This document shows positions 27,301-35,008 of a DNA stretch of 64,000 nt, one piece after another. The stretch's first letter is position 1. The number at the start of each line of letters is the position of its first letter. Made by a program: the position numbers and the translations under genes. The stretch comes from Vibrio sp. SNU_ST1 (GTDB taxonomy: Bacteria > Pseudomonadota > Gammaproteobacteria > Enterobacterales > Vibrionaceae), in assembly GCF_030563405.1 (NCBI RefSeq), contig NZ_CP130749.1:1-64000 (forward strand), in the 5' to 3' direction. Below the pieces are notes generated by a model. That model made no database searches. It was not told where the DNA came from and was given only the letters and a program-made list of their open reading frames with translations.

Positions 27301-27477
27301 GAAAAACACGTTCGTGTGGGTAACTGCTACATCAACCGTGACCAAGTGGGCGCCGTTGTTGGTGTTCAACCATTTGGTGGTCAAGGCTTGTCAGGTACTG
27401 GCCCTAAAGCGGGTGGTCCTCACTACCTATACCGCTTTACTGATGTTCATTTCTCTCAATCACAAGACAAGGCATAA
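24340..27477 (+). CDS. putA: PutA, bifunctional proline dehydrogenase/P5C dehydrogenase
   Basis: The 1045-residue enzyme oxidises proline to glutamate in two steps. The FAD-dependent proline dehydrogenase barrel spans about 80-470 (SVKLSALHPRYE and RLVKGAYWDSEIKWSQ type motifs), and the NAD-dependent aldehyde dehydrogenase spans about 540-1030, with Glu in AETGGQNAMIV and the catalytic Cys near residue 846 (AGQRCSALRVLYI). It lacks the ribbon-helix-helix N-terminus of E. coli PutA (about 1320 residues), so it cannot repress its own operon. AAGGA precedes the ATG. A short ALDH-like gene follows after 11 bp. Confidence 0.95.
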   Translation: MFTATDVLKPEFNEQSLADLWSLISPLYMVDETQWLEQLLPLATPSESEKQQITDKTTSLIESIRADKTSIQMIDALLLEYSLDTQEGILLMCLAEALMRIPDSATADALIRDKLSVADWKSHLKNSDSVFVNASTWGLMLTGKVVGLSSKEQSAGQAVNRLVNKLSEPVIRKAMHQAMKVMGHQFVLGRSIAEAQKNGKSMRDKGFTYSYDMLGEAALTTADANKYFKDYLMAIEAVGRDTYVSSKSSPAPSVSIKLSALHPRYEVANEDRVLTELCDTLEQLLRRAVELDVAITIDAEEADRLELSLKLFEKLYRTDLVKGWGKFGLVIQAYSKRALPVLVWLNRLAKEQGDLIPLRLVKGAYWDSEIKWSQQAGFTDYPVYTRKEATDVAYLACARYLLSPSVRGNIFPQFASHNAHTVSAIAVMTEHKDFEFQRLHGMGDSLYNHAMEAYQQSVRIYAPVGSHKDLLPYLVRRLLENGANSSFVHRLVDARCPVAELTQHPVDMLLAFDTLHNTKIPLPPEVFPERKNSYGVNIDIESEAHQFEEQVKAFLNNQWTAGPAINGESLAESMIKADQNVEQVTAPYDRRINVGQVAFANLDHVSAAITGADAAFADWNATSVETKAAALDKLADLMEDNLAELVAICHQEAGKTIHDSVDEVREAVDFCRYYAKQADNLQGFELKGFDGQTRIASRQGRGVFVCISPWNFPLAIFLGQITAALVAGNTVVAKPAEQTSLIAARAVELMNEAGFPAGTIQLLPGRGAEIGSALTSHDAIAGVAFTGSTPTAQRINVSLATRNAKPVPFIAETGGQNAMIVDSTALPEQVVRDVIRSAFASAGQRCSALRVLYIQEDIADRVVGLIHGAMDELSVGIPHLHKTDVGPVIDQNAKQKLMAHLENMTNTQKKVAQLSLGTDCEHGDFVPPSAFEIDDISCLKEEQFGPVLHIVRFKASELAQVVDQINQTGFGLTMGIHSRNETTYRWIEKHVRVGNCYINRDQVGAVVGVQPFGGQGLSGTGPKAGGPHYLYRFTDVHFSQSQDKA

Positions 27478-27488
27478 GGAGCATTATC

Positions 27489-28193
27489 ATGGTTCATCAA
27501 GTGACAGGTTTTTCTGATGCTTTGCTAGCGTGGGAACAATGGAACCTTACAGACTTTGATTACAAGAGTGCTCAGGTTCTTGCGCTGAAATCAGAGATCG
27601 AAAGTCAGTCTTCGCCTTTGGCGACGGTGGCGACTTATCATCTAGAGCAAGCGTCTGCGCTGCTTTCTGAACATCACCTAATGGCAGGTCCTACGGGCGA
27701 AACCAATGAGTTGTATGCCGCTGGCCGCGGTGTGGCTTTGGTTATTGTTGATGATTGCGAAGAGAAAGTGCCAGCATTGCAAACTGCAATGGCTTTGATT
27801 ACTGCTGCGCTATTGGCAGGTAATAGCGTCCAATTGTGCAGTGATGATGTGCAGTTCAATACTTTAGTTGCAGACGCAGCTAAGTCGGCGAACTTGCCAA
27901 CTAACTTGGTGCAAGTTGCCTCGTATGACGCTGCTCAACAGTTGTTGTCTTGCGATGTACGTAGCGTGGGGTACGTGGGTAACTCGCAAACGGCACAAGC
28001 TATCAATTTACAGCTTGCTAAGCGTGACGGTGCAATCGTCGGTTTAGTAGCTGAAACGGATCTGGCGACAATGAATGTTGCTAATGATCCACACCTATCG
28101 CTGCGCTTCATTACCGAGCGTACGCGAACTATAAATATAACAGCTGTGGGCGGTAACGCGACCTTGCTCGAACTTGGAAGCGAAGCTCACTAA
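27489..28193 (+). CDS. Short aldehyde-dehydrogenase-like protein of the put operon
   Basis: The 234-residue protein resembles the NAD-binding half of P5C/aldehyde dehydrogenases (ITAALLAGNSVQLCSDD corresponds to the AGNTVV region; GYVGNSQTAQAINLQLAKRDG corresponds to FTGST). It lacks the catalytic cysteine region entirely. It starts 11 bp after putA with an AGGAG ribosome site and ends before putP, so it is translated as part of the operon. Similar short genes are annotated as P5C dehydrogenase in other Vibrio. It may be a non-catalytic partner of PutA; activity as an enzyme is unlikely. Confidence 0.75.
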   Translation: MVHQVTGFSDALLAWEQWNLTDFDYKSAQVLALKSEIESQSSPLATVATYHLEQASALLSEHHLMAGPTGETNELYAAGRGVALVIVDDCEEKVPALQTAMALITAALLAGNSVQLCSDDVQFNTLVADAAKSANLPTNLVQVASYDAAQQLLSCDVRSVGYVGNSQTAQAINLQLAKRDGAIVGLVAETDLATMNVANDPHLSLRFITERTRTINITAVGGNATLLELGSEAH

Positions 28194-28220
28194 CCTTCAG
28201 TAAAATTGGCTCTAAGTACT

Positions 28221-28268
28221 TTTGGTTTTCTCCATTTTTGGTTTTTCCCATTTTTGGTTTTCTCCCCT
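28221..28268 (+). repeat. Three tandem 16-bp T-rich repeats
   Basis: TTTGGTTTTCTCCATT-like units begin at 28221, 28237 and 28253, with small differences. They lie in the gap before putP, just ahead of a large stem-loop. Function unknown. Confidence 0.55.
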
Positions 28269-28288
28269 AGCGCCTTGGAGCCTGAATA

Positions 28289-28342
28289 CCTAACTCAATG
28301 CACTCGCTTGCCTTTACGGTGAGTGTCTTGCATTGAATTAGG
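28289..28342 (+). promoter_or_regulatory. Long stem-loop before putP
   Basis: CCTAACTCAATGCACTC at the left pairs with GAGTG and CATTGAATTAGG at the right, with one mismatch and a small bulge. It has no U-run and ends 34 bp before the putP start, so it looks like an intercistronic RNA structure that affects stability or putP translation and not a terminator. Confidence 0.5.
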
Positions 28343-28376
28343 CATGGAAGGCTTTCTACAAAATGAGGACTATCAA

Positions 28377-29870
28377 ATGATAGAAAACAGTTTTGCAATA
28401 ACGACGACGTTCATTGCGTATCTAATTATGATGCTAGCGATCGGTGTTATTGCTTACAAACGTACATCTAACTCAACAGACTACTTCCTAGGTGGTCGTT
28501 CGTTAGGCCCATGGCCTGCTGCACTTTCTGCTGGTGCATCAGACATGAGTGGTTGGTTGCTACTTGGCCTGCCTGGTTACGCTTACGCTGCTGGCTTTGA
28601 AGCATTCTGGCTTGCTGGTGGCCTACTTGTTGGTACTTGGGCAAACTGGTTAATCAGTGCAAAACGTCTACGTACTTACAGCATTACAACTGAATCACTG
28701 ACGCTGCCGGAGTTCCTATCTCGTCGTTTCAATGATAATTCTAAGCTGATCCAAACAATTTCTGCTTTCTTTATCCTTTTATTCTTCCTTTTCTACACAA
28801 GTTCAGGCTTGGTAGCAGGTGGTAAATTGTTTGAAACGGTATTCGGTCTTGATTACACAACAGCGGTAATTATCGGTACTGTCTGTGTAGTTTCGTACAC
28901 TCTGTTTGGTGGTTTCCTTGCGGTATCTTGGACTGACTTGGTTCAAGGTCTACTCATGTCTGCAGCGCTATTGATTGTACCAATCGCGGCAATGAACGGT
29001 GGCCTAGGTCAGCTTTCTAGCGACCTACACAACATCAACCCAGAGCTTCTAACGCTATGGAATGATGCGAAGGGTGAGCCACTGTCTGCTATTGCGATCA
29101 TCTCATTAGCGGCATGGGGTTTGGGTTACTTCGGTCAACCACACATCCTTGCGCGTTTCAAAGCAACACGTAGTAATAAAGACCTAACAACAGCGCGCCG
29201 CATTGCAGTTATCTGGACTGCACTGTCTATGATCGGTGCAATGCTTGTGGGTCTTGTTGGTCTAATCTATGTGACGAACTCTGGCGCACCTAAGCTAGAC
29301 GATGGCGAGAAGATCTTCATGCTTCTTGTGAACGCGATGTTCCACCCAGTAATCGCCGGTATCCTACTTGCTGCAATTCTAGCGGCAATCATGAGTACTG
29401 CGGATTCACAACTTCTTGTTTCTTCATCTGCAATGGCAGAAGATCTGTATAAGCAAGTTTTGAAGAAAGACGCAACGTCAGAAGAGATTGTTCGTGTCGG
29501 CCGTTTCGCGGTTATTCTAATTTCTCTTGTTGCTCTTGTTCTGGCGATGACACCAGACAGCTCAGTACTTGGCCTTGTATCTTACGCATGGGCTGGTTTT
29601 GGTGCTGCATTCGGTCCGGCAATCGTATTAAGCCTGTACTGGTCTCGTATGAACCGTAACGGCGCTCTAGCGGGTATCGTGGTTGGTGGTGTTACGATTG
29701 TTCTTTGGAAGCAGTTCACGGGCGGTTGGTTCGATGTTTACGAAATCGTACCGGGAATCATCCTATCGACGCTTTCTATCGTTATTGTGAGCATAATGAC
29801 TGGCGAGCCAGAAGACGAAGTGAAAAAGCAACACGCAGAGTTCAAGAAGAACCTAGTTGAGCTAGACTAA
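28377..29870 (+). CDS. putP: PutP, sodium/proline symporter
   Basis: From ATG 28377 the protein has 497 residues, close to E. coli PutP (502); the frame is open upstream, but GAGGA lies nine bases before this ATG. It is an SSS-family transporter with about 13 membrane helices, the SSS motif DYFLGGRSLGPWPAALSAGASDMSGWLL, and GYFGQPHILARFKA typical of PutP. It imports proline with sodium for PutA and for osmoprotection. A parS2 palindrome begins at the base immediately after its stop codon. Confidence 0.93.
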   Translation: MIENSFAITTTFIAYLIMMLAIGVIAYKRTSNSTDYFLGGRSLGPWPAALSAGASDMSGWLLLGLPGYAYAAGFEAFWLAGGLLVGTWANWLISAKRLRTYSITTESLTLPEFLSRRFNDNSKLIQTISAFFILLFFLFYTSSGLVAGGKLFETVFGLDYTTAVIIGTVCVVSYTLFGGFLAVSWTDLVQGLLMSAALLIVPIAAMNGGLGQLSSDLHNINPELLTLWNDAKGEPLSAIAIISLAAWGLGYFGQPHILARFKATRSNKDLTTARRIAVIWTALSMIGAMLVGLVGLIYVTNSGAPKLDDGEKIFMLLVNAMFHPVIAGILLAAILAAIMSTADSQLLVSSSAMAEDLYKQVLKKDATSEEIVRVGRFAVILISLVALVLAMTPDSSVLGLVSYAWAGFGAAFGPAIVLSLYWSRMNRNGALAGIVVGGVTIVLWKQFTGGWFDVYEIVPGIILSTLSIVIVSIMTGEPEDEVKKQHAEFKKNLVELD

Positions 29871-29883
29871 TTTACATTGTAAA
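29871..29883. promoter_or_regulatory. parS2: parS2 site directly after putP
   Basis: TTTACATTGTAAA is an exact match to the ParB2 site and begins at the first base after the putP stop. It is 24 kb from the main cluster. Confidence 0.85.
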
Positions 29884-29951
29884 ACATATGTGAATTAGCA
29901 AAAAAACATTAGCTAAAAAAGCAATTGTAAAAAGTAATTGAAAAATAAAGT

Positions 29952-29982
29952 AATAGAGTCACTTCGGTGGCTCTATTTTTTT
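29952..29982 (+). terminator. Terminator of the put operon
   Basis: AATAGAGTCAC and GTGGCTCTATT pair around a stable TTCG loop with one G-U pair, followed by seven T residues. Confidence 0.85.
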
Positions 29983-30048
29983 ATGTAGGCACTACCTTTG
30001 TCTTATAAAAAACCAGTAGGATACAGGAGAAGCACGGCTGTTATGAGG

Positions 30049-30061
30049 TTTACAATGTAAA
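30049..30061. promoter_or_regulatory. parS2: parS2 site downstream of the put operon
   Basis: TTTACAATGTAAA is an exact consensus match, 178 bp from the site at 29871. The pair forms a second, smaller ParB2 cluster. Confidence 0.85.
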
Positions 30062-30257
30062 TCGAAACCAAATGATAGAAGAAAAATAAATAGAAGAAGA
30101 AGGCTTTTCATAACGCTTGATGTCAAAAAATAACCGATAAAATGGCTATTTTTTGAACTTGGCGCTCACTTTTGTTATTAGCTCGGTGAATTATTACACT
30201 GAATTGGACATCATGTGTCAATTATCAGTAACCACTAAAGACCTATAGGACAAAGGT

Positions 30258-30482
30258 ATGCCTGATCTCTATTGCAAAGGATGTAAAAAAACAACACTAC
30301 ATAAGTCTATAATGAAACGTTGTGAATCTGAGCCTGAGACAACCTCTGGCCGTATGATGCAATGGACGTCAAAGCTATTTAGTGGAAACCTGTACTACGA
30401 CATGGAAACTCAGCACTTCTGTCGAACGTGCAACTGTCGTTGTGAAACAGGAACTACAGTTCCCCAAGTTGGTCTGGCTTAG
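30258..30482 (+). CDS. Small cysteine-rich zinc-ribbon-like protein
   Basis: The 74-residue protein has CKGC near the N-terminus and CRTCNCRC near the C-terminus, a spacing that could bind zinc. There is no signal peptide or membrane segment. An AGGAC sequence precedes the ATG and a strong terminator follows, supporting a real gene. I do not recognise the family; a role in nucleic-acid binding would be a guess. Confidence 0.65.
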   Translation: MPDLYCKGCKKTTLHKSIMKRCESEPETTSGRMMQWTSKLFSGNLYYDMETQHFCRTCNCRCETGTTVPQVGLA

Positions 30483-30512
30483 ATTGTAGTAAGTGCTTAC
30501 TAACTTCGATTT

Positions 30513-30540
30513 AAAAACCTCCCTGATGGAGGTTTTTTTC
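30513..30540 (+). terminator. Terminator of the small cysteine-rich gene
   Basis: AAAAACCTCC and GGAGGTTTTTTT pair around CTGAT (30513-30539). The same symmetry could also stop the minus-strand small gene at 30545. Confidence 0.85.
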
Positions 30541-30544
30541 GTTT

Positions 30545-30715
30545 TTATGCCGCTTTTAGTGAAGGTTCTGCCTCGACGACATTGCCATCAATCTTAACTT
30601 CCCAGCCATAGTTTGAGTATTCACTTGCGAGTGCTTGGGCAACATCTTTTGATACCGTTACGTGTGTCCATGAACCGATTCCGTAAGGTTTATATGCGAG
30701 TTCTTGCGTTTTCAT
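30545..30715 (-). CDS. Small 56-residue protein of unknown function
   Basis: An ATG at 30715 on the minus strand opens a 57-codon frame ending TAA at 30545. The product begins MKTQELAYKPYGIGSWTHVT and ends EAEPSLKAA; it is soluble and acidic, with a compact mixed pattern including SNYGWEVKIDG. AAAGGATAAC provides a ribosome binding site 8-12 bases upstream, and the gene ends beside the hairpin at 30513-30540. Codon use looks normal. I do not recognise the family. Confidence 0.6.
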   Translation of the reverse strand: MKTQELAYKPYGIGSWTHVTVSKDVAQALASEYSNYGWEVKIDGNVVEAEPSLKAA

Positions 30716-30994
30716 AATAGAGTTATCCTTTCTCTTTGAGAATTCTATTATTCACTTTGGCCTATATCCTTTCTTTCGTTTCTGGCTCAACTTATTTGTT
30801 AATCGGGTCATTTCTATAATAATTTGTTAATAACTAGAGTCTGATTTATAAGGGTTGTTATCGATCTGTGTGGTTTTATGTTTAACGTGAATAGGAATGG
30901 TCTGTTTAGTTTTCTAAATGTGTGAGCGAGGTTTTCTTCGATTGCTCTTAGTATGGAATATACTGAGCGCAATCTAGAATGTTTAAGGAATGTT

Positions 30995-31483
30995 ATGTCT
31001 CAGCATCAACTCGATCGTATCGATAAAGAGATTCTAAGAATTCTGCATATGAAAGGCCGATTGCCCGTTGTTGAACTAGCGAAACAGGTCAACCTAACGA
31101 CTTCACCTTGCTCTGATAGGTTGAAGCGATTGGAAAAAGTGGGCTACATCACTGGCTATCATGCTGAGCTTTGTTCAGAAAAATTGGGGCTCGATGTCCA
31201 AGTGTTTATCCATATTCGTCTCGATCAAACCAGCTTTTCCATTTTTGATAAATTTGCCCAAGCGGTTGAAACGATGCCTGAAGTCGAAGAGTGCTATTCG
31301 CTGTCGGGGGACTTTGACACCATGATCAAGGTTCGAGTAAAAGACATGAAGGCGTACCAAGCATTTATGGCAACTAAGTTGGGTACTCTGCCAGGTGTGA
31401 TTCAGACACGCAGCGAAGTGGTGATTGAAGAACACAAGAAGGGCTTTGGTGTTAACCCTGAGTTGTTGGCCACCATAAAATAG
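30995..31483 (+). CDS. Lrp/AsnC-family transcriptional regulator
   Basis: From ATG 30995 (AAGGAA upstream) the protein has 162 residues; the frame also allows an ATG 14 codons earlier. It has an N-terminal winged helix (LDRIDKEILRILHMKGRLPVVELAKQVNLTTSPCSDRLKRLE) and a C-terminal RAM ligand-binding domain (EVEECYSLSGDFDTMIKVRVKD). These proteins sense amino acids. Nearby putP and ctlX are amino-acid genes and possible targets. It is monocistronic. Confidence 0.85.
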   Translation: MSQHQLDRIDKEILRILHMKGRLPVVELAKQVNLTTSPCSDRLKRLEKVGYITGYHAELCSEKLGLDVQVFIHIRLDQTSFSIFDKFAQAVETMPEVEECYSLSGDFDTMIKVRVKDMKAYQAFMATKLGTLPGVIQTRSEVVIEEHKKGFGVNPELLATIK

Positions 31484-31520
31484 TGACCTGCTTTCGCCTT
31501 ACCAAGGTTATTTAAATATA

Positions 31521-31552
31521 AAAAATGGAAGCCAATAAGCTTCCATTTTTTT
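31521..31552. terminator. Bidirectional terminator between the Lrp gene and the DUF445 gene
   Basis: AAAAATGGAAGC and GCTTCCATTTTTTT pair around a short CAATA loop, with A-run and T-run on the two sides, between convergent genes. Confidence 0.85.
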
Positions 31553-31591
31553 GAACGTCAGATAAAGAGCAATAGGATAAACTTGTCCGGA

Positions 31592-32296
31592 TTACAGCGT
31601 AATTGCCGCAGAGATTAAGCCAATCACACCGCCAAATACCCCCCCCCAAACGACCAACCAACCAAGGTGTTTTTTGATCATGGTCTGAACCATCTCTTTA
31701 ACCAGTTTTGGTGTCAATTCATTTAAGCGCTGATCGATGATCGCTTCAATGTTCTCTTTGATTTCATCCATCATCGCAGGCGATTCAAGTTCATCCTTGA
31801 TGGCATTTTTTACCGAATCACTCTTGCTGATTTCAATCACAGACTCTTGCATCTTCTCAACAAATGGCGCCTTCATTGGCTGTAGTGCTTCTGTGCCACC
31901 AACCATTGCCAACATACCACCAAACTGTGAGTTTTCGATAACATGTACCAGAGATTCGAATGCAGGATTAAAGTCGATCTTCTTAATCACAGGCTCTAGG
32001 TTGAGTGACTTTCCTGTCATCTCACTACTAAGAAAACGGTCGATGTTACTTTCAGTAAAGAACTGTTCCATCATCAGTTGCTTGATGGCTGCCTTGAACT
32101 CTTCAAAGCGCGCTGGAATAACGCCAGAACCATATAGGCCGGGTACTTTCTCGAACAACATGTGAATCGCAAGCCAGTTGGTGATAGCACCAGAAAATGC
32201 GAATAAACCTGCGTAAAGCAAGTATTGGTTTGCTGTCGCATAGCCGCCAGCAAGCAGTGCTAACGCAATAACGTTAGTTAAGACACTTTTGTTCAT
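31592..32296 (-). CDS. DUF445 family inner-membrane protein
   Basis: The 234-residue protein has N-terminal membrane helices (about 5-45, including GAITNWLAIHMLFEKVPGLYGSG, the DUF445 hallmark), a charged helical middle region and a C-terminal membrane helix (about 212-232). The family is conserved, but its role is not known. It is a single gene that converges on the Lrp regulator. Confidence 0.82.
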   Translation of the reverse strand: MNKSVLTNVIALALLAGGYATANQYLLYAGLFAFSGAITNWLAIHMLFEKVPGLYGSGVIPARFEEFKAAIKQLMMEQFFTESNIDRFLSSEMTGKSLNLEPVIKKIDFNPAFESLVHVIENSQFGGMLAMVGGTEALQPMKAPFVEKMQESVIEISKSDSVKNAIKDELESPAMMDEIKENIEAIIDQRLNELTPKLVKEMVQTMIKKHLGWLVVWGGVFGGVIGLISAAITL

Positions 32297-32419
32297 GGTT
32301 GATCTCTAAAAAGAATACTGCGCGCATTTTAAGAAAAAAACGCCAAGAAAAAAACAAAAGGATCGACGAAGTTTATAGAACCAATGAAAACAGACGAGAA
32401 AGGGGCGAAGAATAACAGA

Positions 32420-32456
32420 CATAAAAAAGGCTAGCCTCCCCCCGAAGTCTAGCCTT
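32420..32456 (-). terminator. Terminator downstream of the ABC exporter gene
   Basis: On the minus strand AAGGCTAG and CTAGCCTT (32427-32456) close a 14-base loop and are followed by a U-run to about 32423. It lies 138 bp after the stop of the gene at 32594. Confidence 0.75.
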
Positions 32457-32593
32457 ATTCCAGAACGCGCAAGCGAAGCGTCATTGCTGTTAATGTCATT
32501 ATATGATTACGACATAACATTCTGCCATGTGTAATTTACCGCCAGTTAACATTTTGGTGTGAATTACGCCGCACTTTTAAAATGGAATATAAA

Positions 32594-34444
32594 TTAAGCG
32601 CTCATTGTCTGTTCAAGATCATCACCAATAAAGCCACCAGTCTGGTGATTCCACAATTGAGCATAGATGCCATTTTGCGTAATCAGCTCTTGGTGCGTGC
32701 CTTCTTCGACGATATTACCTTGGTCGAGTACGATCAAACGGTCCATTGCGGCAATGGTCGATAGACGGTGTGCAATCGCTATAACCGTTTTGCCTTCCAT
32801 TAGTTCAATCAAGCTCTCTTGTATCGCGGCTTCAACCTCTGAATCGAGAGCTGATGTTGCTTCATCTAGAACCAACAGCGGAGCATTCTTCAGAAGTACA
32901 CGTGAGATAGCGACACGTTGACGCTGCCCACCAGAAAGCTTAACGCCACGTTCACCGACTTGAGCATCGTAGCCAACGTTACCAAACGGGTCAGTTAGCG
33001 TTTCGATAAACTCATGAGCGTGTGCCTGTTTGGTTGCAGCATACACTTCTTCATCTGATGCATCAGGACGACCGTAAAGAATGTTTTCTTTGATCGAACG
33101 GTGCAGCAGTGAGGTATCTTGAGTCACCATGCCGATATTGCTGCGTAGCGAGTCTTGTGTCACCGATGAGATCTCTTGGCCATCAATCAAAATTCGACCA
33201 TCTTCTACATCGTGGAAGCGCAGTAGCAAGTTAACTAATGTCGATTTACCTGCCCCTGAACGACCAACCAAGCCGACTTTTTCGCCCGGCTTGATATTGA
33301 GGTTAAGGTTGTTAATCACGCCCTTATTCTCACCGTAGTTGAAGCTCACGTTGTCGAAGTTGATGCCGCCTTGTGGCACTTTTAGTGGTTTAGCGTCTTT
33401 CTTGTCTTCGATAGCGATTGGCTTAGACAGCGTTTTAATGCCATCAATTACAGTACCTAGGTTTTCAAACAGACCACCTATTTCCCACATGATCCATTTC
33501 GACATGCCGTTAATACGCAGAGCCAAGCTGACCGCAATGGCAATTGCACCCACGGTGATCGCGTTGTCTAGCCATAGGTAGATAGAAATACCCGCAATGC
33601 TGAATACCAATAGGTAGTTAGCGAATTCAACGCAGATGTTGAAACCAGTCACTAAGCGCATTTGGCGGTGGACAGTATCAAGGAAGCCTTCCATGCCTTC
33701 TTCAGCGTACTCGGTTTCTCTTTTACTGTGTGAGAACAGTTTGACCGTTGCGATGTTGGTGTAGCTATCAACAATACGCCCTGTCATCAGTGAGCGCGCA
33801 TCCGCTTGTTCTGAAGACACGTCTTTCAGCTTTGGTACGAAGTGCAGTTGAATGCCAACGTAAATGAACAACCAAATCAACATTGGAGCCATTAAGCGCC
33901 AATCTGATTCTGCAAGCATGAACAGCATCGCCGTGAAGTAAACCGTCACATAGACGAATACATCGACCATTTTGGTCACGGTTTCGCGCACTGCGAGCGA
34001 GGTTTGCATCACTTTGGTCGCGACACGCCCGGCAAAGTCATCTTGATAGAATGACAAGCTTTGCTTCAAAAGATAGCGGTGTGCTAACCAACGAATCGAC
34101 ATTGGGTAGTTGCCCAGCAAAGTTTGGTGAAGCAGTAGTGAGTAAACACTGATCAAGATTGGCATCACGATCAACAACAGGATACCAAGCCCCATTAATG
34201 TGGATTGGTTGTCTGCTAAGAAAGTGTCTGGGTTGCTTGTTGATAGCCAGTCAACCAGTTGTCCCATATAACCGAACAGCGCGACTTCGATGATCGCGAT
34301 GGTCATGCTCATTAAGCCGAGCAAGATCAACGGCTTTTCAAAACCTCGTGTGTAATGGCGGCAGAATGCCAGTATTCCAGTAGGAGGTTGTATCGGTTCT
34401 CCCTTTGGAAAGGCTTCAGTAAAGCCTTCAAATTTCTTGTACAT
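32594..34444 (-). CDS. ABC exporter, fused permease/ATPase
   Basis: The 616-residue protein fuses a six-helix exporter domain (about 40-330) to an ATPase with Walker A GRSGAGKST, signature LSGGQRQRVA and Walker B LLVLDEATSA. It resembles MsbA/MdlB-type multidrug or lipid exporters; the substrate is not evident. There is no N-terminal peptidase domain. It is monocistronic with a long 3' leader to its terminator. Confidence 0.85.
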   Translation of the reverse strand: MYKKFEGFTEAFPKGEPIQPPTGILAFCRHYTRGFEKPLILLGLMSMTIAIIEVALFGYMGQLVDWLSTSNPDTFLADNQSTLMGLGILLLIVMPILISVYSLLLHQTLLGNYPMSIRWLAHRYLLKQSLSFYQDDFAGRVATKVMQTSLAVRETVTKMVDVFVYVTVYFTAMLFMLAESDWRLMAPMLIWLFIYVGIQLHFVPKLKDVSSEQADARSLMTGRIVDSYTNIATVKLFSHSKRETEYAEEGMEGFLDTVHRQMRLVTGFNICVEFANYLLVFSIAGISIYLWLDNAITVGAIAIAVSLALRINGMSKWIMWEIGGLFENLGTVIDGIKTLSKPIAIEDKKDAKPLKVPQGGINFDNVSFNYGENKGVINNLNLNIKPGEKVGLVGRSGAGKSTLVNLLLRFHDVEDGRILIDGQEISSVTQDSLRSNIGMVTQDTSLLHRSIKENILYGRPDASDEEVYAATKQAHAHEFIETLTDPFGNVGYDAQVGERGVKLSGGQRQRVAISRVLLKNAPLLVLDEATSALDSEVEAAIQESLIELMEGKTVIAIAHRLSTIAAMDRLIVLDQGNIVEEGTHQELITQNGIYAQLWNHQTGGFIGDDLEQTMSA

Positions 34445-35008
34445 AGTTTTCCCTTTATAAGCTACTGCATCTTTGAGCTAGAGCATCGTGATGTGCAGCT
34501 TTGTTTTTATAGTCTTGATTTGAATTTTTCAGTTTTAGTTTGAAATTATATAAGTGCCAACGCGTTCTTATAAGTATTAAGCCATTCGATGGATTTTTTT
34601 TAGTTCTTATGTAAGTACTTGGTTTTAGCGATACAGAACACTTCCAAAGAGTGTCTTTCATGAAGCTAATTTTAGATTGAATTAGGCAGGAAAAGTTAAG
34701 CTTATTTCAAACGTAATTGATGGTTATGCAACGGTGATAATCCTAACGTTAAATGGATTAAATTGTAATCAAAACTCGTGTGGAGCTGAAAAATGAAATA
34801 AGAATATTTATCCAGAAAATTCTTTAACGAATATGCATACAGTTGGTTCTTTCTGATGTGCTGTTATCTTGCAGTAAAAATTACCGATTAATCTAAAATC
34901 TGCAGCAATTACTTGGGATAAATATTCAAATCATTGTGATTTTCAGTGAATTTTGTCGTAACAAGTTGTTTACAATTCTGAGGTAAATAAAAGATAGGGA
35001 CGGTTGAA
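34445..35008. other. 564-bp AT-rich gap with no gene seen
   Basis: The gap separates divergent genes (ABC exporter, CtlX), so it holds two promoters. A weak stem AACACT/AGTGT near 34640 is the only symmetry I noticed. No coding potential is convincing. Confidence 0.5.

Noticed and set aside
28323..28376. 18-residue extension of PutP
   Set aside because: It overlaps the right arm of the stem-loop, and the ATG at 28377 has GAGGA at the right distance and gives the normal family length.
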